Shown here piece by piece: positions 1-6,177 of a stretch of 6,551 nt of DNA; the stretch's first letter is position 1, and each line of letters starts with the position of its first letter. Under the pieces are notes generated by a model that was given only the letters and a program-made list of their open reading frames with translations, ran no database searches and had not been told where the DNA came from. The stretch covers positions 1 through 6,551 of the forward strand of contig JAGQSP010000598.1 in assembly GCA_020439485.1 (NCBI GenBank), in the 5' to 3' direction. The position numbers and the translations under genes are program-made. Origin of the DNA: Acidimicrobiales bacterium. Its GTDB lineage: Bacteria; Actinomycetota; Acidimicrobiia; Acidimicrobiales; Poriferisodalaceae.

Positions 1-1022
1 CACCCGGTGCCCCAGATCACAGGTGTTGTCACGCCGAAGTGGCGCCGCGACGCTGCGATGGCCCCGCACGACCTCGTGCTGGTGGCCACCAGCCAAGCCT
101 CACCTAATTCGACGGAGGCCGCGGCAACCACGCCGGTTGCGTCTGTGGTGTTTGGCGGGACCTCGACAAAGGCAGCGACGATGCCGGCGTCCTGCAGAAC
201 CGGCCGGGTGAATCGGTTGATCAGCTCGCGCGACACGTCGCTGGCGTCGTGCAGCACGACCACGCTGGTCAATTGTCTGTCCGCCGCCAGCGCGGCGAGA
301 GCAGCGTGAGCAGCTGGCGGACCGCCGATGTCCAAACCCGCATTGCCGGCGTCGGCATCGACAGCCCGAACGGCGACACCTCCCAGAACTGGTAGGCCCG
401 ACGCTTCGATGACGGGCAGCGACAGATCCGAATAGAGGTCGACGCCGTGCACCAGAGCGGTGTTCGTCTGGACGAGCTCATCCGCGCATGCGATGGTCGA
501 CACCTCGTCGGTGGGCGCACACGAGTCCAGCGCTATCTGCCTCTTGCCCGAAGCTGCTGCCGTGTAGTTCCACCACTCGACTGCAGCTTCTACACCCAAC
601 CGGAACGCCTCGTACGAGCCCGAGGCGCTGGCCTCAGTGTTCAACAGTCCGATCTTCCACGGCGGCGGACCGACGAACGTGGTGGTCGGTTGGGCGGTCG
701 TGGAAGAAACCGGTGCTGTAGACGGGGTCGTCACCGCCGTGGTCGTCGGCGCAGCGGTGGTGGTCGACCGGGGCACCTCCGTCGTAGGCTCTGGCCGTGT
801 CGTCGATGTCCTTGCCGGAGGCTGTGTAGATGTCGACAGCGAGCCGAGCAGGTCCGACGATGCACCGGCGCGCGCCGGGTCGTCTGGACTCAGCTGGGTG
901 GTGACCAGCTCGATGTCTGCTCCGTCTTGCGAGGTGCCGCTGGCCGAGGAGGTGCACGCGGGCGCCACCAACGCAATCGCTGCACACACGGCAGCTAGCG
1001 CGTTCAGACGATGGCGGTTCAT
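1..1022 (-). CDS. Exported lipoprotein with periplasmic binding protein type 1 domain (C-terminus beyond the left edge)
   Basis: An uninterrupted frame runs from ATG at 1022 to the left edge, giving 340 residues with no stop. Residues 1-22 form a lipoprotein signal: MNRHR, a hydrophobic core at 7-20, then the box APAC with Cys23 as the likely lipidated residue. The box is not canonical, having Ala at -3 and Pro at -2. Residues 60-115 are a Ser/Thr/Pro-rich linker. From about 121 (PWKIGLLNTE) the chain reads like the ligand-binding fold of branched-chain amino acid and amide receptors: an opening beta strand, a helix around SYEAFRLGVEAAVEWWN, then alternating strands and helices including TSVVVLHDAS at 252-261. 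Cys168 and Cys179 could form a disulfide. Family knowledge suggests an ABC transporter or sensor receptor at the outer face of the membrane; the ligand cannot be told. An in-frame ATG 17 codons upstream (1073) is less likely because it would bury the signal. No clear Shine-Dalgarno precedes either start. Confidence 0.8.
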   Translation of the reverse strand, partial: MNRHRLNALAAVCAAIALVAPACTSSASGTSQDGADIELVTTQLSPDDPARAGASSDLLGSLSTSTQPPARTSTTRPEPTTEVPRSTTTAAPTTTAVTTPSTAPVSSTTAQPTTTFVGPPPWKIGLLNTEASASGSYEAFRLGVEAAVEWWNYTAAASGKRQIALDSCAPTDEVSTIACADELVQTNTALVHGVDLYSDLSLPVIEASGLPVLGGVAVRAVDADAGNAGLDIGGPPAAHAALAALAADRQLTSVVVLHDASDVSRELINRFTRPVLQDAGIVAAFVEVPPNTTDATGVVAAASVELGEAWLVATSTRSCGAIAASRRHFGVTTPVIWGTG

Positions 1023-1151
1023 GCGTTGTCGGTCGACCGTGGGTCTGGCGGCTGAACCGGTTGTGCCCGCCATGCTCGACAAGAACTGAAGCCGAACCCT
1101 CGTCGGTCGACACTCTCACAAGCGACCGTCCGGCGCGGGGAGGCACCACAG
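1023..1151. other. Divergent intergenic gap with no TA dinucleotide
   Basis: This gap must serve two genes pointing apart, yet it contains no TA on either strand, so no TAnnnT -10 hexamer can exist in it. It holds two copies of GTCGGTCGAC (1028-1037 and 1102-1111); the first lies inside the 10-bp palindrome CGGTCGACCG (1030-1039). GAACT at 1083-1087 is a loose candidate for an ECF-sigma -35 element reading rightward. GGGGAGG at 1137-1143 is the ribosome binding site of the gene that starts at 1152. Confidence 0.5.
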
Positions 1152-2306
1152 ATGACCACGACAGCAACCAGCACCAGCTCGGCCGATCGGGCCTGGGTTG
1201 CGCTGCGCATAGTCGACGTCTTGAGATCGGCCGGTATCGACGCGTACTTCGACGCCGGCAAGGTCCACACCGGCGCCGAACTGATCGACGTCGACTCATT
1301 GCTTCCTCACCTGGCTCGCACAGACCGAGCCGCGTGGCCATCGGCGGTCCAGCAATACGCCACAGGGGTTGCGGCACGCCTGACCGAACGCAGTACCCAG
1401 CCGTCTTCACCGCTGGGTCGCCTGGTCGTCGAAGATGTGGTTCGCTCGCAGCGCAACTCTTCGCCCTCAACCTCGCTGGCCGCCGCCCTCGGTGTCACGC
1501 CCCGCAAGGCCTCGCCGATCAGCTCCGGACGCCTCGACCTGTCACCTGCGCCAAACCCGACGCCAACCCGCCGGCCGGCGACCCCCACAGCGCCGCAGGC
1601 GCCCGCCGCCCCGCCTGCACACCAGCCGCCGTTGAGCATCGCCGACGCGCCAACGCCCCGCATCATCGTCAACCCGGCGGCCGGGCCGGGGTACGACCTC
1701 GCCGAGCTCGAACGAGCCCTCGAAACGCTGTCGGTGCGAGTTGTGTCGAGCGACATGACCAAGGGCATCCCCGCAGAAGCCCTCGGTCCATCGGCGATCC
1801 CGGGCACCGTGACCGCACTGACGCTGGGCGGAAACGACTGGGTCACGACCTCACACCTCGACAGGTGGCGGATCGATCGCGACATCGCCGAGGCGATGGC
1901 CGAGGGACGAATCCGCGACGCTTGCCGGCCCGATGTCGACTTGGTGCTGGTCGATTCGACCAGCCGGGTGTTCGTTCTCGAATCAGACCTTCCCGAGATC
2001 GGGGCGGCGTTGGCGTACCTGGAACTGCATGTACCGCTTCGTCCCGGCGAGACAGCCCTTATCGCCACCGGTGGCGAGCACGTCGCCATCGTCTCGTTGG
2101 GCGACACCCCGACCAAGGCTGCGTTGGCCGCCCTGGTCGACAGCGCCGTTGGTGAACATGCCAAGCGGCCTGGTCGGCTGCGCCCCGCCCTCTACAGGTG
2201 GGAGCCCGAAGGCCGCATAAGTCTTGTTGCCGACGACCTCGACACGGCCGCCGGTCGACTGGCGGTTCGCGCCCTCGTCCGTACAGCGGAGCCTTCCGAG
2301 CTGTAA
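1152..2306 (+). CDS. Hypothetical two-domain soluble protein, first gene of the coaE cluster
   Basis: A 384-residue protein I do not recognise. The ATG at 1152 sits 8 nt after a strong Shine-Dalgarno, GGGGAGG at 1137-1143. There is no signal peptide or membrane segment. Residues 11-78 form an alpha-helical N-terminal part (ADRAWVALRIVDVLRSAGID, then a second helix around WPSAVQQYATGVAARL). Residues 100-168 are a disordered linker rich in Pro, Ala and Ser. Residues 169-375 form a mixed alpha/beta domain: RIIVNPAAG, the motif GGNDWVTTSHLDRW at 227-239, the strand VDLVLVDSTSRVFVLES at 262-278, and GETALIATGGEHVAIVSL at 299-316. The order of a 'vt..hL..w.i...iaeA' stretch followed by a late strand loosely recalls DUF1444 (YtpQ-like) proteins; this is weak and untested. 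coaE follows after 10 bp, so the two are probably co-transcribed. No catalytic motif is evident. Confidence 0.8.
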   Translation: MTTTATSTSSADRAWVALRIVDVLRSAGIDAYFDAGKVHTGAELIDVDSLLPHLARTDRAAWPSAVQQYATGVAARLTERSTQPSSPLGRLVVEDVVRSQRNSSPSTSLAAALGVTPRKASPISSGRLDLSPAPNPTPTRRPATPTAPQAPAAPPAHQPPLSIADAPTPRIIVNPAAGPGYDLAELERALETLSVRVVSSDMTKGIPAEALGPSAIPGTVTALTLGGNDWVTTSHLDRWRIDRDIAEAMAEGRIRDACRPDVDLVLVDSTSRVFVLESDLPEIGAALAYLELHVPLRPGETALIATGGEHVAIVSLGDTPTKAALAALVDSAVGEHAKRPGRLRPALYRWEPEGRISLVADDLDTAAGRLAVRALVRTAEPSEL

Positions 2307-2316
2307 CGTCGACCCG

Positions 2317-2934
2317 ATGTTGATCGTCGGGTTGACCGGAGGAATCGGGGCGGGCAAGTCGACCGTCGCAGAAGCGCTTGCGCGGCGTGGCGCCGTGGTG
2401 ATCGATGTCGATGGCCTGGGCCGTCAGATCATCGGCCATGGTGGATCTGCGGTGGAAGAGGTCGTCGCCCGATTTGGCGAACAGGTTCGCAGCTCGGCCG
2501 GCGACATCGACAGGGCGGCCCTGGCTTCCATCGTTTTCAGCGACTCGCAGGCGCTTGCCGATCTCAACGCCATCAGCCATCCGCGCATCAACGAACTCAT
2601 CGACTCGACCGTCGATCGGTTGCCTGGTGATTCGATCGTGGTGCTCGAGATGGCGGTGTTGGTCGAAAGCACCCTCGGCTGGGACAACCGGCACCGATAT
2701 GAGGTCGTGGTTGTGGTCGAGGCGCCCGTCGAAGTTCGTGTTTCGCGCCTATTGGGGCGGGGAATGTCGACCGAAGACGCAAGGGCCCGTATCGAGAGCC
2801 AGGTCTCAGACGAAGAGCGCCGTGCCGTGGCCAACTATGTCATCGGAAACATCGGCACCGTCGACGATCTGTCGCACTCGGTCGGCGAGCTCTGGTCTGA
2901 GCTGCAGCGCCTGCACGCCGAGAAGATGGGGTGA
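2317..2934 (+). CDS. coaE: Dephospho-CoA kinase (single-domain form)
   Basis: CoaE phosphorylates the 3'-hydroxyl of dephospho-CoA with ATP, the last step of coenzyme A synthesis, in the cytosol. The 205 residues match the family's usual length. The P-loop GGIGAGKST is at residues 8-16 (Lys14, Ser15). DVDGLGRQI at 30-38 matches the conserved D-x-D..R segment for substrate and catalysis, LNAISHPRI at 83-91 the L..I.HP.I signature, and RVSRLLGRG...EDARARIESQ at 141-162 the lid. The block from VLVES to DEERRAVAN resembles mycobacterial CoaE, but the extra C-terminal UPF0157 (GrpB-like) domain of mycobacterial enzymes is absent. Two positions depart from the family pattern: the usual (D/E)-x-PLL-x-E reads EMAVLVE, and the usual AD..I.N reads ANYVIGN. 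ATG at 2317 was chosen because the P-loop then begins at residue 8. There is no Shine-Dalgarno, so translation probably depends on coupling to the gene ending 10 bp upstream. Confidence 0.95.
   Translation: MLIVGLTGGIGAGKSTVAEALARRGAVVIDVDGLGRQIIGHGGSAVEEVVARFGEQVRSSAGDIDRAALASIVFSDSQALADLNAISHPRINELIDSTVDRLPGDSIVVLEMAVLVESTLGWDNRHRYEVVVVVEAPVEVRVSRLLGRGMSTEDARARIESQVSDEERRAVANYVIGNIGTVDDLSHSVGELWSELQRLHAEKMG
2928..2934 (+). promoter_or_regulatory. Ribosome binding site over the coaE stop codon, fixing a TTG start
   Basis: GGGGTGA differs by one base from the GAGGTGA complement of the 16S rRNA 3' end, and it ends 6 nt before TTG at 2941. It includes the TGA stop of coaE (2932-2934), so ribosomes finishing coaE would arrive on it, implying translational coupling. 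Confidence 0.6.
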
Positions 2935-2940
2935 GCCGCG

Positions 2941-3759
2941 TTGGATAACCGCCAGGTCGCAACCCTCGCCGCCATTCTGGTGGCCGCCCTGATCGGCCTC
3001 GTGGTGGTGGTCAACCTGACCGGCGACGACGAGCCGCCGACCTCGACCACCACGTCGTCGACGTCTTCCACGACCACTCCGACCACCGCCGACACCTCAC
3101 CCAGCACCACCGTGCCGGCCGACCTCGGCGACCGGGTGTTGGCCCAGCTGGCCGCCCGCACTGCCGACTCGACCGAACGGGCCCGCAGCCTGGCTGCGCC
3201 GGGTTCGCCGGCCGAAGCCTATTTCTTGCACCAGGTGGCCGCCCTGTCGATCGTGGGCGACCAGCCGGTCGCCCGCCTCGAGGGAAGCGAGCCCTGGAGG
3301 GTCTGCGACCAGGTCGACGGCGGAGCGAGGTGTCGCACCTTCGATGCTTTGACCACCGACGCCGACGGTCGCCTGTTCTCGTTCGAAATCGACGGTCGCT
3401 CCATCGAAGGACGCCTGGTCGTCGACGGATACACGGTCTCCGACGGCGGCGTGACCGTGTCGTTGGTTTCGGCCTATCGCACCATCCCAGACGACTCGAT
3501 GGTCGTGATCGTCGAGATAGAGAACGGCCGCAGCGACGGCATCATCGCGAACGGCTTCGCTGCTGTTTACAGCGATCCGACATTGGGCGACTTCGAGGTC
3601 GCCAGTTCGGTGGGCCTGGACGCAATCGCCGGCGGTGGCAGTGCGCGCATGCTGTTCGTGTTCGATGGCGGCGACATCGCCGGCGATCTGGTGCTGCCGT
3701 TCACGTCGGCCGACTTCACCGAATCGTTCCAGATCACCCTCACGGCAGCAACGCCGTGA
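2941..3759 (+). CDS. Membrane-anchored extracytoplasmic protein of unknown function
   Basis: A 272-residue protein starting at TTG 2941, supported by the GGGGTGA site 6 nt upstream and by the signal anchor it places at the N-terminus. Residues 6-25 (VATLAAILVAALIGLVVVVN) form one hydrophobic segment with no lipobox Cys and no clear cleavage site, so it probably stays as an anchor with the rest outside. Residues 33-58 are a Thr/Ser/Pro linker. Residues 62-115 look helical. Cys122 and Cys131 (WRVCDQVDGGARC) are the only cysteines and could form a disulfide. Residues 155-270 alternate strands and turns like a beta sandwich (VVIVEIENGRSDG, GGGSARMLFVFDGGDIAGDL, ending SFQITLT). The N-rich strand followed by a glycine turn and a 'lvFd' strand recalls DUF4352-type Ig-like domains, a loose resemblance only. 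It lies 6 bp after coaE and meets the next gene tail to tail with a 14-bp gap. Confidence 0.8.
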   Translation: MDNRQVATLAAILVAALIGLVVVVNLTGDDEPPTSTTTSSTSSTTTPTTADTSPSTTVPADLGDRVLAQLAARTADSTERARSLAAPGSPAEAYFLHQVAALSIVGDQPVARLEGSEPWRVCDQVDGGARCRTFDALTTDADGRLFSFEIDGRSIEGRLVVDGYTVSDGGVTVSLVSAYRTIPDDSMVVIVEIENGRSDGIIANGFAAVYSDPTLGDFEVASSVGLDAIAGGGSARMLFVFDGGDIAGDLVLPFTSADFTESFQITLTAATP

Positions 3760-3773
3760 CGATGGCGTAACCC

Positions 3774-5309
3774 TCAGCCAAGGCTGCCCGGCGCCACCTC
3801 TGCAACGGTGCCGGTGGCTGGGGCTTCGTCCAGCCGCGCCACCCTGATGGTCGCCTGCCGGCCGAGCAACCTGGTTTCGAGAGCCTCGATGAGACGCGAG
3901 ACACCCAGCGGCTCAGAAGTGGCAGCCAGGTCGACAGTCACCGAGCGAGGCGTGGCTGCGGCTGCCACCAAGGTCACCGAATGGCGTGGCCCGATCCATG
4001 CCTCGACCAACTCGGCCGCGATGACCTCGGGATCTGCCGAGCCGCCCACGCCCAACCGTTGAACCCACTGCACCGACAGGTTGACCTCTCCGCCTACCGC
4101 CAGACCGACCTGCTCGGCCAGCGCCGCGGTCGCCTGGGGTGCCGTCGGCCCCGCTATTTCGAGCACGACCTCACCCCCGGCTGCGTCGATGCCCAGCAGC
4201 TCGTAGCCCTCGCCGTACTCGGCGCTGAGCCATGAGGTGACCACCGGATCGACTCGCTCGCTGGTGCTCAGCGAGTCTTCGGCGCTCTGCCCCGCCAAGG
4301 CCAGCCCCAGCGACTGCTCGGACCATCTGACCGCAACATCGGTGTCGCTGCCCAGCAGGGGCTCGAGGCTGGTGCGCAGGTCGAAGGCCCTGGGCGGCGA
4401 GTCCGGACCGATCAGGTCGACGGTCACGTTTGCGCCATCGATGGTGATGTCGTCGATGATCAGCTCGGCATCGCCGAGCCAGGCCTCGGTTGCAGACCTG
4501 ACCTCGGAGCGGCGCTGGGCATCCTCGACCGCCGACGCCGACCTGGCCGCCAGCGGCACGAAGATGGCGAAGAAGGCCACCACCACCAGGGCCACCACCG
4601 CAGAAACGGCCGGATGCCTGGTGACGAGCTTGATGGTGGGCACCACTCCGGTGGCGAACAACACGCCCATCGAAACCACGACGATGGCCACCAGGTTGGT
4701 CAGGTACAGCAACAGTGCACCCGACGCCAGGTCGGTCTCGCCGGCCTGCAATGTGATGCCGACCGCCGCCAACGGAGGCACCAGGGCCACCGCGACTGCA
4801 ACGCCGGGCAGCGAGGTCGACAACTCTTCGCGCGCCGTTGCATAGGCGCCCGCAGCACCAGCTGCCACCGCCACGACGAAGTCCTTCACGTCTGGCGCCG
4901 TGCGGCTGGTCACCTCGCTCTGCAGCTCGAAGTCGGGCAACACCCAGGCCAGGAAGACCGACAGCAGAATCGACCCCAGCGTGCTGACCACCACGACAAT
5001 TCCCGCCCTTGCCATCCGCTGCGGAAGGCCAAGAGCACACGCCGTGGCGAAGGTCATGATTGGCGTCATCAAAGGAGCGACCAGCATGGCGCCGATCACC
5101 ACGGCCGCCGAGTTGGCGGCCAACCCCACGGCGGCGATGGTCACCGACAACATCAGCATCACGCCATAGCGCAGCAAGGCCCCGCGCCCTTCGCGAGGCA
5201 GCAGGCGGCTCATGACAGCGCGCCGCTCGGCGGGGCTGAAGCGGCCGTCGGTGAGGGCCTCTTCGATTATTGCGTCGAGTCGCCTCGTGTCGGTGAGCGG
5301 ATCGGTCAC
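3774..5309 (-). CDS. DUF389 family integral membrane protein with a three-module C-terminal tail
   Basis: A 511-residue protein read from GTG at 5309. Residues 1-46 are soluble. About seven hydrophobic segments follow: near 47-66, 69-92, 102-124, 141-158, 168-189, 194-221 and 234-254. DUF389 hallmarks are clear: VIGAMLVAPLMTPIM at 71-85, DFVVAVAAGAAGAYA at 143-157, LPGVAVAVALVPPLAAVGI at 167-185 and LLLYLTNLVAI at 199-209. The family's biochemical role is unknown to me. The tail at 260-511 holds three copies of a roughly 60-residue alpha/beta unit (272-331, 355-417, 433-492), each opening with a helix carrying Trp (W277, W360, W438) and ending in a strand of the type V.V.W or I.V.R. A GTG start is preferred over the far-upstream ATG at 5483, which would add 58 residues of uncharacteristic sequence across the divergent promoters. 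TACCTT lies 7 nt before the GTG and no Shine-Dalgarno is visible, which suggests a leaderless mRNA. Confidence 0.88.
   Translation of the reverse strand: MTDPLTDTRRLDAIIEEALTDGRFSPAERRAVMSRLLPREGRGALLRYGVMLMLSVTIAAVGLAANSAAVVIGAMLVAPLMTPIMTFATACALGLPQRMARAGIVVVVSTLGSILLSVFLAWVLPDFELQSEVTSRTAPDVKDFVVAVAAGAAGAYATAREELSTSLPGVAVAVALVPPLAAVGITLQAGETDLASGALLLYLTNLVAIVVVSMGVLFATGVVPTIKLVTRHPAVSAVVALVVVAFFAIFVPLAARSASAVEDAQRRSEVRSATEAWLGDAELIIDDITIDGANVTVDLIGPDSPPRAFDLRTSLEPLLGSDTDVAVRWSEQSLGLALAGQSAEDSLSTSERVDPVVTSWLSAEYGEGYELLGIDAAGGEVVLEIAGPTAPQATAALAEQVGLAVGGEVNLSVQWVQRLGVGGSADPEVIAAELVEAWIGPRHSVTLVAAAATPRSVTVDLAATSEPLGVSRLIEALETRLLGRQATIRVARLDEAPATGTVAEVAPGSLG
3834..4496 (-). repeat. Three tandem related protein modules encoded in the DUF389 tail
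   Basis: The modules are encoded at 4317-4496, 4059-4247 and 3834-4013 on the minus strand. By eye each follows the pattern W-(L/I)-G/S, a strand, a glycine-containing turn, strand V-x-(V/L)-x-(L/E), a helix rich in Leu and Ala, a small turn with Gly, and a final strand. Spacing between the tryptophans is 83 and 78 residues. Similarity is at the level of pattern rather than identity, so this would be an old duplication, perhaps of a BON-like fold; that comparison is inference. Confidence 0.55.
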
Positions 5310-5316
5310 AGCACAG

Positions 5317-5322
5317 AAGGTA
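5317..5322 (-). promoter_or_regulatory. -10 hexamer TACCTT of the DUF389 gene
   Basis: Reading leftward, TACCTT fits the actinobacterial TAnnnT -10 pattern. It is separated by exactly 7 nt from GTG at 5309, so transcription would begin at or next to the start codon. The matching -35 is weak (a CCGACC-like sequence about 18 bp further upstream, around 5341-5346). Confidence 0.5.
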
Positions 5323-5381
5323 GCGCCCGGATGGTTGGTGTGGTCGGCGTCGGGCGCATGTACGAACAGCCCCGAGGCCGA

Positions 5382-5387
5382 TAAGTT
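5382..5387 (+). promoter_or_regulatory. -10 hexamer TAAGTT of the small membrane protein gene
   Basis: TAAGTT fits TAnnnT and lies exactly 7 nt before ATG at 5395, implying a leaderless mRNA. This is the main reason for preferring that start over ATG at 5482. The -35 match is poor (TGTACG-like, about 18 bp upstream). Confidence 0.45.
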
Positions 5388-5394
5388 GCGGTCG

Positions 5395-6099
5395 ATGCCG
5401 TCTGCCCAGCACCAGCCGCCGGGACGAGTTGCCGTTCGCGCCGCCGAGCGTTCGTCTGGGCGCGCCGGTCCTCTGGCCCGCATGCAGGCGGTTCTGGTGC
5501 TGATTATCGCCGCGGCACCGCTGACGGCCTCAGGGCACTATTTCGCGAACCGGGTCACTGGTCACGGCGGCAGCGCCGGCGTTGCGAGCTTGTTGTGGCT
5601 TCCGGTGTTCACAGCCATCGGTCTGGGCCTGGTCGCCGCCGGGCTTGCCGCTCTGGCTCCCGGCTGGCATCGGTCTGGCACCCGCACGACAGTTGCCATG
5701 CTGGCCGTGGGCCTCATAGCTGCGACCACCGATTGGATGCGCCTCGTCGGGTCTCGCACCGGGATGGCGCTCAACGCCGCTGGCGCCGGGGTTGCCATGG
5801 CCTGCCTGCTCGGAGCCGTGGCCAGGCGGCGGGCCGAAACCACACGGATTGCACCTCGTAACAGCGAGCTTGTTCTCGAATGGTTCGGCTCTCTGTTGGT
5901 CTTCGGCGCTGCCTTGGCGCTGGTGCTGCCCCACACGGTTTCGATACATGGCGTCCAGAACGATTGCTCACCCATGTGGGCGATACTCGAGACACGCTGC
6001 TGGAATCCCGACACGCCATGGTGGCCGCTGCCGGTGGCCGCAGCGGTGATGGGTTTGACCACCCTTGCCATCGTCAGGTCGGCTCCTGTCACCCGCTGA
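5395..6099 (+). CDS. Small polytopic membrane protein of unknown function
   Basis: A 234-residue protein from ATG 5395. I do not recognise a family. After a basic, Pro-containing N-terminus (1-30) there are about six hydrophobic stretches: near 31-46, 62-88, 99-112, 123-142, 164-182 and 211-227. Short basic loops (RRR at 144-146) suggest which side is cytoplasmic. The loop between the last two stretches (183-209) carries Cys191 and Cys202 with several Trp and Pro residues, a layout common in extracytoplasmic loops with a disulfide. The start is uncertain: ATG 5482 (205 residues) would begin directly at the first hydrophobic segment, and neither site has a Shine-Dalgarno. 5395 is chosen because TAAGTT sits 7 nt before it. 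The frame stays open upstream to 5212, but that part lies antisense to the DUF389 gene. It is divergent from the DUF389 gene, and shared control is plausible. Confidence 0.75.
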   Translation: MPSAQHQPPGRVAVRAAERSSGRAGPLARMQAVLVLIIAAAPLTASGHYFANRVTGHGGSAGVASLLWLPVFTAIGLGLVAAGLAALAPGWHRSGTRTTVAMLAVGLIAATTDWMRLVGSRTGMALNAAGAGVAMACLLGAVARRRAETTRIAPRNSELVLEWFGSLLVFGAALALVLPHTVSIHGVQNDCSPMWAILETRCWNPDTPWWPLPVAAAVMGLTTLAIVRSAPVTR

Positions 6100-6101
6100 G
6101 C

Positions 6102-6130
6102 TTGACAAGGGCGGCCCAGCGGACGATAGG
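6102..6130 (+). promoter_or_regulatory. Candidate promoter for the sugar dehydrogenase gene
   Basis: A perfect TTGACA at 6102-6107 begins 3 nt after the preceding stop codon, with GATAGG at 6125-6130 after a 17-nt spacer (three of six bases match TATAAT). A second -10-like hexamer, TACTCT (TAnnnT), is at 6145-6150 but has no good -35. Transcription from the first would give a leader of about 65 nt. Confidence 0.4.
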
Positions 6131-6174
6131 TCCCCTGTGGGCTTTACTCTCGACGCGAGGGCAAAGGGCGGCCC
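6107..6174 (+). repeat. 11-bp direct repeat in the leader, AAGGGCGGCCC
   Basis: Identical copies occur at 6107-6117 and 6164-6174, 57 bp apart start to start. One abuts the TTGACA box and the other lies in the probable 5' leader. This placement would suit a regulator binding both sites, but chance in GC-rich DNA is possible. Confidence 0.35.
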
Positions 6175-6177
6175 GCG
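6147..6177 (+). other. Two mutually exclusive hairpins in the leader
   Basis: Hairpin one pairs CTCTCG (6147-6152) with CGAGGG (6156-6161) around an ACG loop, including one G-U pair. Hairpin two pairs CGC (6154-6156) and GGGC (6159-6162) with GCCCGCG (6171-6177), leaving a 2-nt bulge and an 8-nt loop. They share 6154-6161, so only one can form at a time. No U-run follows, so neither is an intrinsic terminator. Confidence 0.3.

Noticed and set aside
634..1470. 278-codon minus-strand open frame across the divergent gap
   Set aside because: It overlaps both the lipoprotein signal and linker in another frame and the start of the gene at 1152. Its product is Arg-rich and shows no domain.
1307..2164. 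285-codon minus-strand open frame opposite the hypothetical protein
   Set aside because: The plus-strand frame has a strong Shine-Dalgarno, operon spacing and better third-position G/C. The minus product is rich in Ser and Arg without structure.
2224..2316. 31-codon N-terminal extension of coaE from TTG 2224
   Set aside because: It overlaps the end of the preceding gene and would push the P-loop to about residue 39, while CoaE normally has it within the first 10-15 residues.
3031..3114. Thr/Ser codon repeats resembling a tandem DNA repeat
   Set aside because: No fixed repeat unit is present. This is low-complexity coding for a linker, as also seen in the lipoprotein gene near 680-840.
3775..3786. 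Inverted repeat CAGCC-AA-GGCTG at the convergent gene ends as a terminator
   Set aside because: With a sterically possible loop only about 4 bp of stem remain, and there is no U-run on either strand.
4171..5412. 413-codon open frame on the minus strand inside the DUF389 gene
   Set aside because: Its translation is dominated by Arg, Gly and His with no family motif, while the overlapping frame carries clear DUF389 signatures. It is an open shadow of GC-rich coding sequence.
6113..6145. GCCCA...TGGGC pairing followed by TTTACT as a terminator of the small membrane protein gene
   Set aside because: The stem is only about 5 bp around a loop of roughly 20 nt and the T tract is short and interrupted.
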